A DNA stretch of 64,000 nucleotides from Streptomyces tubercidicus (GTDB taxonomy: Bacteria; Actinomycetota; Actinomycetes; Streptomycetales; Streptomycetaceae). Made by a program: the position numbers and the translations under genes. The stretch is taken from assembly GCF_027497495.1 (NCBI RefSeq), contig NZ_CP114205.1:186001-250000 (forward strand), in the 5' to 3' direction. Below the pieces are notes generated by a model, which searched no databases, was not told the DNA's origin, and worked only from the letters and a program-made list of their open reading frames with translations. Below, piece by piece: positions 51,054 through 58,336 of the stretch (positions are counted from its first letter, which is position 1; the number at the start of each line of letters is the position of its first letter).

Positions 51054-51533
51054 ATGACTGAGACTGAGACGCACACCTACGACGTGGTGATCGAGTGGAC
51101 CGGCAACCTCGGCTCAGGAACGGACAGTTACCGCTCCTTCAGCCGTGCCCATGAAGTCCTGGCGACCGGAAAGCCCCCCATCGCCGCCTCCTCCGACCCG
51201 GCCTTTCGCGGCGACCCGGCCGGCTGGAACCCCGAGGAACTGCTGGTGGCCTCCGTCGCCCAGTGCCACATGCTCTGGTACCTCCATCTGTGCGCGGTCG
51301 GCGGGGTAACCGTTGTCGACTACGAAGACCGGGCGCACGGAGTCATGACCATGGACGCGACCGGCGGCGGAGGCCAGATAACCGAGGTCATACTTCGTCC
51401 CGAGGTGACCGTCGCCGACGCATCGATGACGGACCGGGCCCGCGCCCTGCACAACGAAGTCCACTCGGTGTGCTTCATCGCTCGCTCGGTGAACTTCCCC
51501 ATCCGTCATGAGCCCCTGATCCGCGTCGAGTAG
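51054..51533 (+). CDS. OsmC/Ohr-family protein
   Basis: A 159-aa protein of the OsmC superfamily, thiol peroxidases for organic hydroperoxides. The conserved pieces are YDVVIEWTGNLGSGTDSYRS, NPEELLVASVAQCHMLWYLH with the first Cys, and ARALHNEVHSVCFIARSVNF with the second. The spacing of the two cysteines fits the reactive pair, although the surrounding motif is of the OsmC-like rather than the classic Ohr type. A TATCCT box at 51042-51047 lies 6 bases before the ATG and no ribosome site is present, so the message may be leaderless. Its position just before the NO-response genes may be coincidental. Confidence 0.86.
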   Translation: MTETETHTYDVVIEWTGNLGSGTDSYRSFSRAHEVLATGKPPIAASSDPAFRGDPAGWNPEELLVASVAQCHMLWYLHLCAVGGVTVVDYEDRAHGVMTMDATGGGGQITEVILRPEVTVADASMTDRARALHNEVHSVCFIARSVNFPIRHEPLIRVE

Positions 51534-51591
51534 GGGGCGAGCTTCAGCTTCTCGCTCTCGCGCGCCGCCTCGCCTGACCCCCTGATTTTAA

Positions 51592-51619
51592 TTGGCATCT
51601 TGAATGCCACTTCTATAGA
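51592..51619 (+). promoter_or_regulatory. nsrR promoter with NsrR operator
   Basis: TTGGCA (51592-51597) and TATAGA (51614-51619), 16 bases apart, form a credible promoter. GGCAT-cttga-ATGCC (51594-51608) is an inverted repeat covering the -35 and spacer. The GTG of nsrR is 8 bases after the -10 box with no ribosome site, suggesting a leaderless autoregulated message. Confidence 0.75.
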
Positions 51620-51627
51620 GTACCCCT

Positions 51628-52086
51628 GTGCGACTGACCAAAAGCACCGACATCGCCCTCCGTATCGCCATGCGCCTGGCGGTGCTCGGGGATGCGGGCG
51701 ACGCGCCCACCACCCGGGAGGTGGCGAGTGCCGTGCAGGTGCCGTACACCCATGCCGCCAAGGTGGTGAGCAAGCTTCAGCATCTCGGGGCCGTCGAAGC
51801 GCGGCGCGGGCGTGGTGGCGGGCTGGCCCTCACGACTGCGGGGCGCACGGGGTCGCTCGGGCGGCTGGTGCGTGAGCTGGAGGGGGCCGATGATGTCGTC
51901 GGGTGCGAGGATGATCCGCCGTGTCCGCTGCATGGCGGCTGCCGGCTGCGCGGTGCGCTGCGGGCGGCACAGGAAGCGTTCTACGCCTCGCTCGATCCAC
52001 TCTCCGTTGCCGATCTGATCGAAGCGCCGACCGGACCGCTGCTGCTGAGTCTGACGTCGGCGCCAACCACGCCACCTACGGGCTGA
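51628..52086 (+). CDS. nsrR: NsrR, nitric-oxide-sensing Rrf2 repressor
   Basis: A 152-aa Rrf2 protein. The winged helix includes TKSTDIALRIAMRLAVLG and TTREVASAVQVPYTHAAKVV. C93, C99 and C105 (GCEDDPPCPLHGGC) and D8 match in number and position the [4Fe-4S] ligands known for Streptomyces coelicolor NsrR. The cluster reacts with nitric oxide, releasing DNA. The next gene is the flavohemoprotein Hmp, the standard target. A shared motif, GCATCT-NNN-ATGCC, lies before both genes, which supports autoregulation and hmp repression. Start as a leaderless GTG at 51628. The C terminus is Pro/Thr-rich and short. Confidence 0.93.
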   Translation: MRLTKSTDIALRIAMRLAVLGDAGDAPTTREVASAVQVPYTHAAKVVSKLQHLGAVEARRGRGGGLALTTAGRTGSLGRLVRELEGADDVVGCEDDPPCPLHGGCRLRGALRAAQEAFYASLDPLSVADLIEAPTGPLLLSLTSAPTTPPTG

Positions 52087-52134
52087 GAGCACCTCAGAGC
52101 AACCCGCACGGCCCTTTTTCGCGGTCATAAATAC

Positions 52135-52149
52135 GCATCTCAGATGCCA
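52135..52149 (+). promoter_or_regulatory. NsrR operator before hmp
   Basis: GCATCT-c-AGATGC (52135-52147) is a perfect inverted repeat, and with the following CA it matches the site before nsrR (GCATCT, three bases, ATGCCA). An AT-rich box cataaat (52126-52132) just upstream is a likely -10. The hmp ATG at 52189 lies 40 bases downstream. Confidence 0.75.
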
Positions 52150-52188
52150 TTTCACTTCTCCCCGCCCTTCGAGAGTCCGGAGTTGCTG

Positions 52189-53412
52189 ATGCTGTCGCCG
52201 AAGTCCGCCGAGACCGTACGTGCCACCCTCCCCGCCGTGAGCGGAGCCATCGGCGAGATCACTACGCGCTTCTACGAGAGGCTCTTCGCCGCTCATCCCG
52301 AGCTGCTGCGCGATCTCTTCAACCGGGGCAACCAGGCCAACGGCAGTCAGCGGCAGGCCCTCGCCGGGTCCATCGCCGCCTTCGCACGCCATCTCCTGGA
52401 GCACCCGGACAGTCGACCGGACGGCATGCTCGGGCGGATCGCGCACAAGCACGCCTCCCTCGGGGTGCGGGAGGACCAGTACCCGATCGTGCGGGAGCAC
52501 CTCTTCGCGGCCCTTGCCGAGGTGTTGGGCGAGGCGGTCACCGACGACGTGCTGCGGGCCTGGAACGAGGTGTACTGGCTGATGGCCCATGCCCTGATCG
52601 CGGCCGAGAAGCGGCTCCTGAGGGAGGCGGGCATGCGGGACGGCGCGGTGTGGCGTCCGTATCGGGTGGCCGGCCGAGTCGAGGAGACCGACGAGGTGGC
52701 GACCTTCCTTCTGCGGCCGGCCGATGGCGAGCCCGCCCCGGTGTCCCGGCCCGGCCAGTACGTGTCCGTACAGGTCCAACTCCCGGATGGCGCACGGCAG
52801 ATACGTCAGTACAGCCTGTCCGGGCAGCTGGACGGCGGGGTGCAGATCTCCGTGAAGCGGGTGGCGGCAGGCGACCGGCCCGACGCTCCTGCGGGCGAGG
52901 TGTCCGGGTATCTGCACGCACATGTGCACGGCGGGGAGACCCTGTATGTGAGCCCGCCGTTCGGCGATGTGGTGCTGTCCGACGACGGCGACGGGCCGCT
53001 GCTCTTCGCCTCGGCGGGCATCGGCTGCACCCCGATGATCGGCATGCTCTCGCACTTGGCCGCCACCGGCTCCCGCCGCCGGATCATCACCGCGCACGCC
53101 GACCGCTCGCCCGCCACTCACCCGTTCCGTACGGATCTCCGCCGCCTCACCGGCAAGCTCGCCGACGCGACGGCGGAGGTCTGGTACGAGGAGGGAGGCG
53201 CGGGGCGGGAGACCGAGGGTGCGGTGACCTCGGTGACCGTGCGCTCCGGGCTGATGGATCTGACGCAGCTCGCCGTTCCGGTCGGCACCACCGCGTATCT
53301 GTGCGGGCCGATGCCGTTCATGAAGGCCGTACGGGCCCAACTGCTCGACTCCGGCGTGCCGTCCGCAGCGATTCACTATGAGGTGTTCGGCCCGGACCTG
53401 GGGCTGCTGTAG
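52189..53412 (+). CDS. hmp: Flavohemoprotein (nitric oxide dioxygenase)
   Basis: A 407-aa three-domain enzyme that oxidises NO to nitrate with NAD(P)H and O2. The globin domain (residues 1-140) has the B10 Tyr at Y29 (TRFYERLF) and the proximal His at H88 (IAHKHASLG). FAD binding is in VSRPGQYVSVQVQLPDGARQ, then IRQYSLSGQ. The NAD(P) domain has LLFASAGIGCTPMIGML and ends YLCGPMPFMKAVRAQLL, then VFGPD. ATG 52189 follows GGAG by 6 bases; the upstream ATG at 52144 lies inside the NsrR operator and is rejected. It is 102 bases from nsrR and controlled by it. Confidence 0.94.
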   Translation: MLSPKSAETVRATLPAVSGAIGEITTRFYERLFAAHPELLRDLFNRGNQANGSQRQALAGSIAAFARHLLEHPDSRPDGMLGRIAHKHASLGVREDQYPIVREHLFAALAEVLGEAVTDDVLRAWNEVYWLMAHALIAAEKRLLREAGMRDGAVWRPYRVAGRVEETDEVATFLLRPADGEPAPVSRPGQYVSVQVQLPDGARQIRQYSLSGQLDGGVQISVKRVAAGDRPDAPAGEVSGYLHAHVHGGETLYVSPPFGDVVLSDDGDGPLLFASAGIGCTPMIGMLSHLAATGSRRRIITAHADRSPATHPFRTDLRRLTGKLADATAEVWYEEGGAGRETEGAVTSVTVRSGLMDLTQLAVPVGTTAYLCGPMPFMKAVRAQLLDSGVPSAAIHYEVFGPDLGLL

Positions 53413-53486
53413 GCGCCACGCCGCAGGTGTAGGGCCGGGCCCATGACGTAGGAACAGCGTTGCCAACGGCCGACGGAGACAGCAGG

Positions 53487-54038
53487 ATGCGACGAATGAC
53501 AGCGAATCTGAACCTGCCTTCCGCTTCGCCTGCCGTGGTCCGGCTGACGCGGTTCACAAAGACGGAACTGAGCGAAATCGTCGGGGACGGTGAGGACCCC
53601 TTCGGAGTCGCCTGGGCCGGGCTGACCTGGAGGGCCAAAGAGGAGCACTTCGGCGTCAGACGGGACGGCCGGCTCGTGGCGCACACCGGCCTGGTGACGG
53701 TTCCCCTGGCGGTCGGCTCCGTGGAGACCCGGGCGGTCGGCGTAGGCGGCGTGGTTGTCGCACCCGGCCTGCGCGGACAGGGACTTGCGCGGATCGTCAT
53801 GACCGCCGCCCTGGAGCACGCCCGCACGAAGGGACCGCGGTACGGACTCCTCTTCTGCATGCCGCATCTCCTCCCCCTGTACCAGCGGCTCGGCTGGCAG
53901 GAGCTCCATGAGGAGGTGGAGGTCGAGCAGCCCGCGGACACCACCGCGGTGATGCCACTGCGGAGCATGTGGACGCCATTGCGGGAGGGGGCGCGGTGGC
54001 CGGTGGGACCGGTGCGGCTGCGGTCACTGCCCATGTGA
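53487..54038 (+). CDS. GNAT-family N-acetyltransferase, 183 aa
   Basis: A single-domain acetyltransferase. Central strands AHTGLVTVPLAVGSVETRAV and GVGGVVVAPGLRGQGLARIV carry the Q/R-x-x-G-x-G/A acetyl-CoA loop (RGQGLA). LPLYQRLGWQELHEEVEVEQ is the usual late helix-turn. The layout and length resemble aminoglycoside 2'-N-acetyltransferases and related antibiotic or small-molecule GNATs, but key specificity residues cannot be judged by eye. ATG 53487 has CGGAG about 9 bases before it; the ATG three codons later is also possible. It is 74 bases after hmp in the same direction, with no functional link seen. Confidence 0.8.
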   Translation: MRRMTANLNLPSASPAVVRLTRFTKTELSEIVGDGEDPFGVAWAGLTWRAKEEHFGVRRDGRLVAHTGLVTVPLAVGSVETRAVGVGGVVVAPGLRGQGLARIVMTAALEHARTKGPRYGLLFCMPHLLPLYQRLGWQELHEEVEVEQPADTTAVMPLRSMWTPLREGARWPVGPVRLRSLPM

Positions 54039-54052
54039 GCGGCTGTCGGCGT

Positions 54053-54106
54053 GGGGGCGGTTGTGCACGCGGGGGCGGTTGTGCACGCGGGGGCGGTTGT
54101 CCATGA
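54053..54106. repeat. 18-bp tandem repeat, two exact copies and one diverged copy
   Basis: gggggcggttgtgcacgc repeats at 54053-54070 and 54071-54088, followed by a third copy that diverges after 12 bases. It lies in the gap between the acetyltransferase and lipoprotein genes and includes the palindrome GTGCAC. Confidence 0.8.
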
Positions 54107-54241
54107 GGGCTGGACGCGGCGCGCCGCCCACGCCCTCACCATCGGCCCGGGACTGCCACGGGAGTTCGTATCCGTCCTTCGTCCGCGTGGACGCCCGGCG
54201 CGTCGTTTGGACAGCTCACGGGCCTCCGACACCGTGAAGGC

Positions 54242-54772
54242 GTGCGCCCTCTCCTCCTTCGCCTCGTCACAGCGACGGCCGTCCTCCTGGCCGTCGGCGG
54301 CTGTATGTCCCTTCCCTCCGACGGCTCCCCGCCCGACCCCGGGCCCGCAGCGGGCGGACGCACGGTCGCCCCGGCCCGGCCCTCGCCCTTGCTGCTGCCC
54401 ACTCAGGGGGCGTCGCGTGAACGGCTGGTGGACGTGGCGTCCGCACGGCGAAAGGCGAAGCGGCACGCGGCGTCGCAGAAGGGGCGGGCCGTGCCCCGGC
54501 ACGCCGCGCCGGGGAACCGAGCGGAACGGCGGCCCGTGGGGCGGCCGGTGCCGCAGCCCGCTCGCTCCGCTCCGTCGCAGCCGCATCTGGTGCCGGCGCC
54601 TGTGCGTACGGTGCCGAGGCAACGGCATCATGTGGCGGCGGCGCCGCCGCGCACACACCGGCGGCCGCCGCGGCCCCGCTCGACGATCGACCCCGGCGTG
54701 GTGTGCCGGATGGCCGCCGGCCGCGTCCGGGCGGGCCTGCTGCGGCTGTGTCATCGGACGTACGGACGCTGA
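54242..54772 (+). CDS. Arg/Pro-rich lipoprotein, 176 aa
   Basis: The N terminus is a lipoprotein signal: MRPLLLRLVTATAVLLAVGG followed by the lipid-modified Cys (lipobox AVGGC). The rest is disordered and basic, rich in Arg, Pro, Ala and His (RPVGRPVPQPARSAPSQPHL). It ends in a short conserved-looking helix with two cysteines, IDPGVVCRMAAGRVRAGLLR, then LCHRTYGR, a tail I associate with small Streptomyces secreted or lipoproteins of unknown function. A GTG start at 54242 gives the signal peptide directly; the ribosome site is weak. Its role is unknown; a cell-wall-spanning basic linker that binds acidic wall polymers is possible. Confidence 0.72.
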   Translation: MRPLLLRLVTATAVLLAVGGCMSLPSDGSPPDPGPAAGGRTVAPARPSPLLLPTQGASRERLVDVASARRKAKRHAASQKGRAVPRHAAPGNRAERRPVGRPVPQPARSAPSQPHLVPAPVRTVPRQRHHVAAAPPRTHRRPPRPRSTIDPGVVCRMAAGRVRAGLLRLCHRTYGR

Positions 54773-54961
54773 GGCGTGCGGCGGGCGCCTTCTGAACGAC
54801 GCGTTCTGGCGGGGTGATCCGGCCGCCGACGTGAGCCCCGGCGACCAAGGGGAGCCAACGGGAACGGAGTTCGGCCGCACAACAGCCAGGGGCAAGGACC
54901 TGGAAAGAGGCGCCAGCCCCGCAGCCGCCGCCCCCACCGCACCACTCCAACTCCCGCCACC

Positions 54962-55951
54962 TCACTCCAACGCGATCTCCGCCCCGACCGACCGCTCGCG
55001 GGCGGCCGCGACGACCAGGGCCGCGGCCGCGGCGTCCTGTACCGCCACCCCGACGGATTTGTAGAGGGTGATCTGCTGGTCCGAGGAGCGGCCCGGTTTG
55101 CTGCCGGTGAGGAGTTCGCCCAGCTCGGTGTGCACATGGGCGTCCGTGATGATGCCGTCGCGGAGAGGCTGCAGCAGATCGTTGCTGCCCGCGGGGAAAG
55201 GGGCCAGAGCGGCCTGCCGCGACTCGACGCACACCAGCGCTTCGGCGACCGTGGCGTCGTCGATCTCCCGGCCCTCCGGGTTGAAGCCCACCGAGGTCAC
55301 ATGCACTCCCGGTGTCAGCCAGGAGCGGCGGATCACGGGCTCGACGGAGTGGGTGGCCGCGGCGGCGATATCGGCCCCGTCGAGGGCCTCGGCGTAGGTG
55401 GCGGCGGCCTCGGCGGGTACCTGGAGCGCGGCGGACAGCTCGTCTGCCAGGGCGGCCGCCTTCGTCCGGTCGCGGCCGGCCACGCGGATCTGCCGGATCG
55501 GGCGCACCCGGCACATCGCTTCCGCGTGCGACCGGGCCTGTGCTCCGGTGCCCAGAACGGCCAGCACCGAGGCTTCCTCACGGGCCAGCAGGCGCGCGGA
55601 GAGCGCCGAGCCGGCGGCGGTCCGCGCCGCGGTGATCGCCGTACCGTCCAACAACGCGGTGGGTGCTCCGGTCTCCGGATCGAAGACGGCGATCAGTGCC
55701 TGGTGGGTCGGCACGGGGGTGCCGCCGTTCTGCGGGAAGACGGAGACGAGCTTGCTGGTGAGCGCCCCGGACGACGGAACGTAGCCCGGCATGGCCGCCA
55801 GGAAGGCGTCCCGTTCCGGCACGGTCACGGCGACGCGGTCCGGGGCCGCCGCACGGCCCGCACTGAGATCCGCCATCGCCGACGCCAGCGCATCGATCAG
55901 CGCATCCATATCGAGCAACGCCTCGACCTGCGAACGCCCCAGCACCAGCAT
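54962..55951 (-). CDS. Ornithine cyclodeaminase / mu-crystallin family protein
   Basis: A 329-aa NAD(P)-dependent enzyme. GALTSKLVSVFPQN, PTHQALIAVFDPETGAPTAL and LLDGTAITAARTAAGSALSA form the substrate and dimer core. VLAVLGTGAQARSHAEAMCR is the Rossmann motif. HVTSVGFNPEGREIDDATVA is a later family block. The family covers ornithine cyclodeaminase, alanine dehydrogenase and ketimine (pyrroline/piperideine-2-carboxylate) reductases, and the sequence does not decide between them. A ketimine reductase would link with the lysine/pipecolate genes 18 kb away (speculative). ATG 55951 has AGGAGG 8 bases before it. It is divergent from the His/Trp-rich gene. Confidence 0.86.
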   Translation of the reverse strand: MLVLGRSQVEALLDMDALIDALASAMADLSAGRAAAPDRVAVTVPERDAFLAAMPGYVPSSGALTSKLVSVFPQNGGTPVPTHQALIAVFDPETGAPTALLDGTAITAARTAAGSALSARLLAREEASVLAVLGTGAQARSHAEAMCRVRPIRQIRVAGRDRTKAAALADELSAALQVPAEAAATYAEALDGADIAAAATHSVEPVIRRSWLTPGVHVTSVGFNPEGREIDDATVAEALVCVESRQAALAPFPAGSNDLLQPLRDGIITDAHVHTELGELLTGSKPGRSSDQQITLYKSVGVAVQDAAAAALVVAAARERSVGAEIALE

Positions 55952-56198
55952 CCGGTCCACCTCCTGATCACAACTGCCCGGCCGACCAGCGCCGCCGACC
56001 GAGAAGTCGACCGTAATACCCGCCGGGCGGTCCCGTCTTCCCGATGCCCGCCGGGCCTTCCCGTCTTCCCGCAGGCACCCGAAACGTTCACGGGGATTGG
56101 TACGGTCGGCATCCTGACGCTTCCCTTCGCCTTGCCCGGTTCGCGTCATGGCCGCGCGATCACGCCACTCCCTTTGCCGGGCTCGATCCGGATGCGCG

Positions 56199-56240
56199 AT
56201 GGATCCACCGTGGATTCGTCATGGATCCACCGTGGATTCG
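56199..56240. promoter_or_regulatory. Twin palindromic operator
   Basis: The 20-base sequence atggatccaccgtggattcg occurs exactly twice (56199-56218 and 56221-56240), 22 bases apart or two helical turns. Each copy contains the palindrome ATCCAC-c-GTGGAT. It lies in the divergent spacer between the cyclodeaminase gene and the His/Trp-rich gene. An AT-rich stretch (gtaaattttatttatg, near 56303-56318) that could be the latter's promoter follows. Confidence 0.65.
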
Positions 56241-56412
56241 CGATGGCGCGGAGTCACCACCCGCCACCCAAAGCAAACATCCCACTCCCTCCCGACCTGA
56301 GGTAAATTTTATTTATGCCGCTTTTATGTGAGCCCACTGCGTGGCTCGTCGCGGCGCTGTCGGGGAGTGCCACCTCACGAGCCGCAGAGCTTCGGAGAGG
56401 AGATGTGGACCC

Positions 56413-56748
56413 ATGCGGGCACAGCAGGTGAGGCGCTCCTTCGCGGCGGCCGTGGCCGGAGTGCTGATGGCCGGCGGAGCCGCCGTCGGAACCGCGGGGA
56501 TGTCGGCGGCGGCGACTCCTGCCGCACCGAACACCACCACAGCGGTCGGCCAGCAGCTTGACGCCAAGTGTCACTGGCACCCGGGCCATTGGACCAAGCA
56601 CTGGCACAAGGGGCACTGGGAGCACCGGTGGCACTCGGGCTGGTACGACGGCCACCACCACTGGCACAAGGGACACTGGAGCAAGCAGTGGCACCCCGGC
56701 CACTGGGAGAAGCAGTGGCACAAGGGCTACTTCAGCTGTAACCGCTGA
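56413..56748 (+). CDS. Secreted His/Trp-rich nine-residue-repeat protein, 111 aa
   Basis: Signal peptide MRAQQVRRSFAAAVAGVLMA, then GGAAVGTAGMSAAA, cleaved near residue 35. The mature part after a short Thr-rich stretch is built of a nine-residue unit of the form W-H-[KP]-G-H-W-x-K-x. There are six copies in about 58 residues, holding 16 His and 11 Trp and closed by single cysteines (AKCHWHPGHW at the start, YFSCNR at the end). It is a clear relative of the 92-aa protein at 18767-19045. Metal (Zn, Cu, Ni) or heme binding is a reasonable guess, as is a role in the outer wall layer; neither is proven. ATG 56413 follows GGAGAGGAG. Twin palindromes lie about 170 bases upstream. Confidence 0.85.
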   Translation: MRAQQVRRSFAAAVAGVLMAGGAAVGTAGMSAAATPAAPNTTTAVGQQLDAKCHWHPGHWTKHWHKGHWEHRWHSGWYDGHHHWHKGHWSKQWHPGHWEKQWHKGYFSCNR

Positions 56749-56843
56749 GGAGCTCCGGAGCGAGCGGTCGGTGCGGCTTCAGGTGCTCACCGCCCCTGGT
56801 CGCGCCGCCGCCACGAGTGGTTGACGGCTGCGGGGACGGCGGC

Positions 56844-58172
56844 TCAGGCCCGGTTCAGGGTGCAGGGGTGGCTCAGGAAGTTTCCGAGCCTGCCCTCGGC
56901 GTCGCCGTTCTTGTAGGCGTGGGCCTCACCGGTCAGCGCGCCCCCGGCGAGCCGTAGCATGAGGCCCAGTTCCGGGCTGTTGATCCGGGCGTCGGCGGTC
57001 GGGAGCTGGAGCGGGAAGGAGGCGCGCAGGTCCCAGGCCACCGAGGCGCTCGCGGGGGCGGTGGCGGGCACGCCGTCCAGCCGTAGTGCGACCTGACCGT
57101 CCGGCAGCACCCGGAGGGCGAGCGGCACCTCCCGTTCGGGTGCGCTGATGTGGCCCGTCCAGTCGCCCTCCGGCAGGGTCATCCGGCGGGGTGGATCGGC
57201 GGTCACGGGGGTGATGGACGCCGCCGTCCAGTCCGGGGCCAGTTCGCCCAGTACGTACTGGAGGATTGCGTCGCGGGCCGCCTTGTTGGTGGAGTTGGTG
57301 AGCACCGCGACGGAGAGCATCCGCTCCGGCAGCGCGACGGCCATCGTGGCCACGCCGGGACCGCCGCCGCCGTGGCTCTGCACCAGCGGGCCGTCGCCGG
57401 AGGACAGGCACCAGCCGAGCCCGTACCCCAGATGCTCGTTGACCGGCAGCGCGTGCCGTACGGCCGTCGCGGTCTCCGGCTTGAGCAGGCGGTCGTACGA
57501 CTGGGCGAACAGCGCCAGCTCACCGGCCGGGGCCCAGCCGAGGGTGGCGCCCGGGTGGCTGCAGTCGTAATCGGGGTAGGCACGGCCGTCGGGCGTGTAC
57601 CGCCGCGCCGACGATGCCGGGCCCGGGTGGACCCGTCCGAGATGGCAGGCGGTGAGTCCGAGCGGCTCGAAGACCCGGGTACGGACCGCGGCGCCCAGGT
57701 CCTGGCCGGTGGCCTGCTCCAGCAGACGGCCGAGGAGGCGGTAGCCGAGGTTGGCGTAGCCGAAGGCGGTCCCCGGCGGGCGAGTGGGCAGGGCATAGCG
57801 GTCCGGGTCGTGCACCCGCTCGCCGTCGCCGTAGTCCCAGTCGTAGTACGGGCCCAACCCGCCGCGGTGCTGGAGCAGTTGGCGCACGGTGGGGGCCGGC
57901 CGGCGGTCGGCCCCCGGGAGCGGTACCGGGGCGTCCAGGTCCAGGAGGCCGTCGTCGGCCGCGTGGCAGACGGCGGTTGCGGTCATCGGCTTGGTGATGG
58001 ATGCCAGCGCGTACACCGTGTCCGGCGTGGCCGGGTGGCCGGTGGCGAGATCGGCCGTCCCGTAGGCCGCGGCGAGCACCACCCGGCCGTGGTCGGCCAC
58101 GGCGACGGAGGCGGACGGGCAGCCGTGCTCCGCCAGCACCTCGGTGCAGTACTCGCTCAGCCCGTTCAGCAT
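56844..58172 (-). CDS. Serine hydrolase of the beta-lactamase/DD-peptidase family (class C-like)
   Basis: A 442-aa protein with the penicillin-recognising fold. The nucleophile motif is S58-I-T-K61 in YALASITKPMTATAV, and the Tyr motif is YAN in TAFGYANLGYRLLGRLLEQA. The third-motif region is near QSHGGGGPGVATMAVALP (HGG type, as in class C-like esterases). A C-terminal beta-barrel of about 100 residues (TGHISAPEREVPLALRVLPD) resembles a lipocalin-like extension. No signal peptide is seen, so it is likely an intracellular esterase or D-aminopeptidase rather than an antibiotic-resistance enzyme. GGGAGGAG stands 4 bases before the ATG. A tandem repeat of a 9-base unit lies just upstream. Confidence 0.86.
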   Translation of the reverse strand: MLNGLSEYCTEVLAEHGCPSASVAVADHGRVVLAAAYGTADLATGHPATPDTVYALASITKPMTATAVCHAADDGLLDLDAPVPLPGADRRPAPTVRQLLQHRGGLGPYYDWDYGDGERVHDPDRYALPTRPPGTAFGYANLGYRLLGRLLEQATGQDLGAAVRTRVFEPLGLTACHLGRVHPGPASSARRYTPDGRAYPDYDCSHPGATLGWAPAGELALFAQSYDRLLKPETATAVRHALPVNEHLGYGLGWCLSSGDGPLVQSHGGGGPGVATMAVALPERMLSVAVLTNSTNKAARDAILQYVLGELAPDWTAASITPVTADPPRRMTLPEGDWTGHISAPEREVPLALRVLPDGQVALRLDGVPATAPASASVAWDLRASFPLQLPTADARINSPELGLMLRLAGGALTGEAHAYKNGDAEGRLGNFLSHPCTLNRA

Positions 58173-58182
58173 GCCGCTCCTC

Positions 58183-58215
58183 CCCGTCGCGCCCGTCGCG
58201 CCCGTCGCGCCCGTC
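58183..58215. repeat. 9-bp tandem repeat upstream of the serine hydrolase
   Basis: cccgtcgcg repeats three times exactly (58183, 58192, 58201) with a partial fourth, starting 11 bases before the leftward start codon. The copies lie just upstream of its ribosome site. Confidence 0.75.
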
Positions 58216-58336
58216 CTGCATCAGTTCATGGATGTTCAGGGGAGTCAAGGAGCTTGATCACAGGGCGACTTGGCCGTGCCACGGCACGGACCGAGAAGCG
58301 ACCTTCGCCCCGGGTGGTCATTGATACGGTCCCGCC

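Noticed and set aside
52144..52188. Alternative start of hmp at the ATG at 52144
   Set aside because: It lies inside the NsrR palindrome with no ribosome site; the ATG at 52189 has GGAG 6 bases upstream and matches the usual globin N terminus.
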